Origin: a virus
Strand: one strand, 5' to 3'
Virus record (IMG/VR): IMGVR_UViG_3300014914_000042
Span: 1-23,951 of that record
Length of the DNA stretch: 23,951 nt
The position numbers were made by a program, and so were the translations under genes. Of the stretch, positions 23,570 to 23,951 are shown one piece after another. How positions within the stretch are numbered: the first letter of the stretch is position 1; every line of letters begins with the position of its first letter. Under the pieces are notes generated by a model. It did no database searches. It saw only the letters and a list, made by a program, of their open reading frames with translations, and had not been told where the DNA came from.

Positions 23570-23623
23570 ATGTACAAGTTTACCTATTACTTAACATTCG
23601 TAATTTTGCTACTTAACATTTAA
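23570..23623 (+). CDS. 17-residue hydrophobic peptide with Shine-Dalgarno
   Basis: A very short frame with a perfect AGGAG site (23559-23563) six bases before the ATG, unlike any structural gene in the window. After M-Y-K the peptide is aromatic and hydrophobic (F-T-Y-Y-L-T-F-V-I-L-L-L-N-I). It could be a small membrane peptide (toxin-like or lysis-related) or a regulatory leader peptide. Chance is also possible, as it is very short. Confidence 0.35.
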   Translation: MYKFTYYLTFVILLLNI

Positions 23624-23706
23624 GAAGTCTTTTTAGCTTATACAGGGGTTTTTATCGGGGTCGCTAACAACTCATTACTTGCAAAGCCACATATTATTAA
23701 TTAACA

Positions 23707-23728
23707 AACAGGAGTAATTACTCCTGTT
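23707..23728. repeat. Perfect 22-bp palindrome
   Basis: AACAGGAGTAA followed by its exact complement, with no loop, centred between 23717 and 23718. Loopless symmetry suits a dimeric DNA-binding protein. It touches the T-run of the minus-strand terminator. Confidence 0.75.
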
Positions 23729-23759
23729 AAAAAAAAGACCCTTGAAACACAAGAGTCTT
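23729..23759 (-). terminator. Intrinsic terminator facing the minus strand
   Basis: Read on the minus strand: stem AAGACTCTTG with CAAGGGTCTT (one C-A mismatch), loop TGTTT, then a run of T bases (23736 down to 23729). It implies minus-strand transcription arriving from the right, converging on the late operon. Confidence 0.75.
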
Positions 23760-23798
23760 ACCGAGAACAATTAAGTGCCGCAACCTTATTGTCCCCTT

Positions 23799-23826
23799 AT
23801 TATAGGTTAAAGCCTAAACCTATAAT
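23799..23826. repeat. Inverted repeat containing two -10-like boxes
   Basis: ATTATAGGTT (23799-23808) and AACCTATAAT (23817-23826), perfect over ten bases around an 8-base centre. Each arm holds TATAAT, one per strand, but no good -35 box lies at the right distance. It may be an operator or the stem of an RNA. Confidence 0.65.
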
Positions 23827-23843
23827 ATAAATATTCTTATTTC

Positions 23844-23881
23844 ACTTTTTACACTTTTTACCACTTTTTACGACTTTTTAC
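23844..23881. repeat. Four ACTTTTTAC direct repeats
   Basis: Copies start at 23844, 23853, 23863 and 23873, a 9-10-10 base spacing close to one helical turn. An inverted partial copy (GTAAAAA) follows at about 23890. Such phasing is typical of iterons or arrays of operator sites. Confidence 0.7.
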
Positions 23882-23923
23882 ATTGATTTGTAAAAACTAA
23901 AATCCGCAGAGAGGAGAAGAGAA

Positions 23924-23951
23924 ATGGCTTATATAAGGTATAATATAATAT
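23924..23951 (+). CDS. Possible start of a gene cut by the window edge
   Basis: An ATG at 23924 with a strong AGGAG site at 23912-23916, seven bases before it. Only nine codons (M-A-Y-I-R-Y-N-I-I) are visible before the window ends, and the purine-rich stretch could create the site by chance. If real, it would lie on the far side of the minus-strand terminator. Confidence 0.25.

Larger units (their letters stand above)
23389..23951. other. Regulatory stretch without a long gene
   Basis: About 560 bases after the holin with no reading frame over 60 codons. It holds a promoter, a hairpin RNA and terminator, a CTACATGC direct repeat (23494-23501 and 23505-23512), an inverted repeat before a Shine-Dalgarno-led 17-codon frame, a 22-bp palindrome, a minus-strand terminator, an inverted repeat around TATAAT and four ACTTTTTAC copies. 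I see no tRNA pattern. Confidence 0.8.

Noticed and set aside
23821-23826. TATAAT as an active plus-strand promoter
   Set aside because: No -35-like box lies 16-18 bases upstream; it is listed only as part of an inverted repeat.
23491-23951. tRNA or tmRNA in the right-end gap
   Set aside because: No acceptor, T-loop or cloverleaf pattern could be drawn by eye.

Overview
This window is a single, almost gap-free stretch of a double-stranded DNA tailed bacteriophage or prophage genome. It holds the whole packaging, head, connector, tail and lysis block, about 28 plus-strand genes from position 9 to 23388. The rest is a 560-base regulatory stretch. A dedicated tail tube gene, a tape-measure gene of 919 codons and no visible contractile sheath point to a long, non-contractile tail (siphovirus type). 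The DNA is AT-rich.

Layout: an HNH-type endonuclease; small and large terminase; portal; MuF-type minor head protein; a small membrane protein; then a promoter-led scaffold and major capsid pair that ends at a strong terminator. Next comes an unusual insert (about 6.9-12.1 kb) between the capsid and connector genes: small structural-type proteins, a 1251-residue fibre with seven near-identical 42-residue propeller blades, and a membrane-anchored protein. The connector and tail genes follow: gp6-like connector, head closure, HK97 gp10-like, tail terminator, tail tube, tape-measure chaperone with a -1 frameshift extension, tape measure, hub-like tail protein, and tip or fibre proteins. The lysis cassette is a papain-like cysteine peptidase, a broken second copy of the same fold, an amidase_2 endolysin and a holin.

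Past the holin is a sigma70-type promoter (TTGACC-17-TATAAT), then a hairpin and an intrinsic terminator that together would make an RNA of about 65 nt. After that come a 17-codon hydrophobic ORF with a perfect Shine-Dalgarno, several inverted repeats, an intrinsic terminator facing the minus strand, and four ACTTTTTAC repeats. A minus-strand transcription unit probably arrives from the right.

Host: not identifiable from the sequence. Three clues narrow it. The structural genes start after A-rich leaders with no Shine-Dalgarno motif. All 30 stop codons I could assign, including the frameshift product, are TAA (24) or TAG (6), with no TGA, although no gene uses TGA as a sense codon. Two promoters look like ordinary sigma70 sites, which argues against the Bacteroidota promoter type. 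The amidase means the host has peptidoglycan. A Patescibacteria (CPR)-like or other low-GC host is possible, but that is inference.
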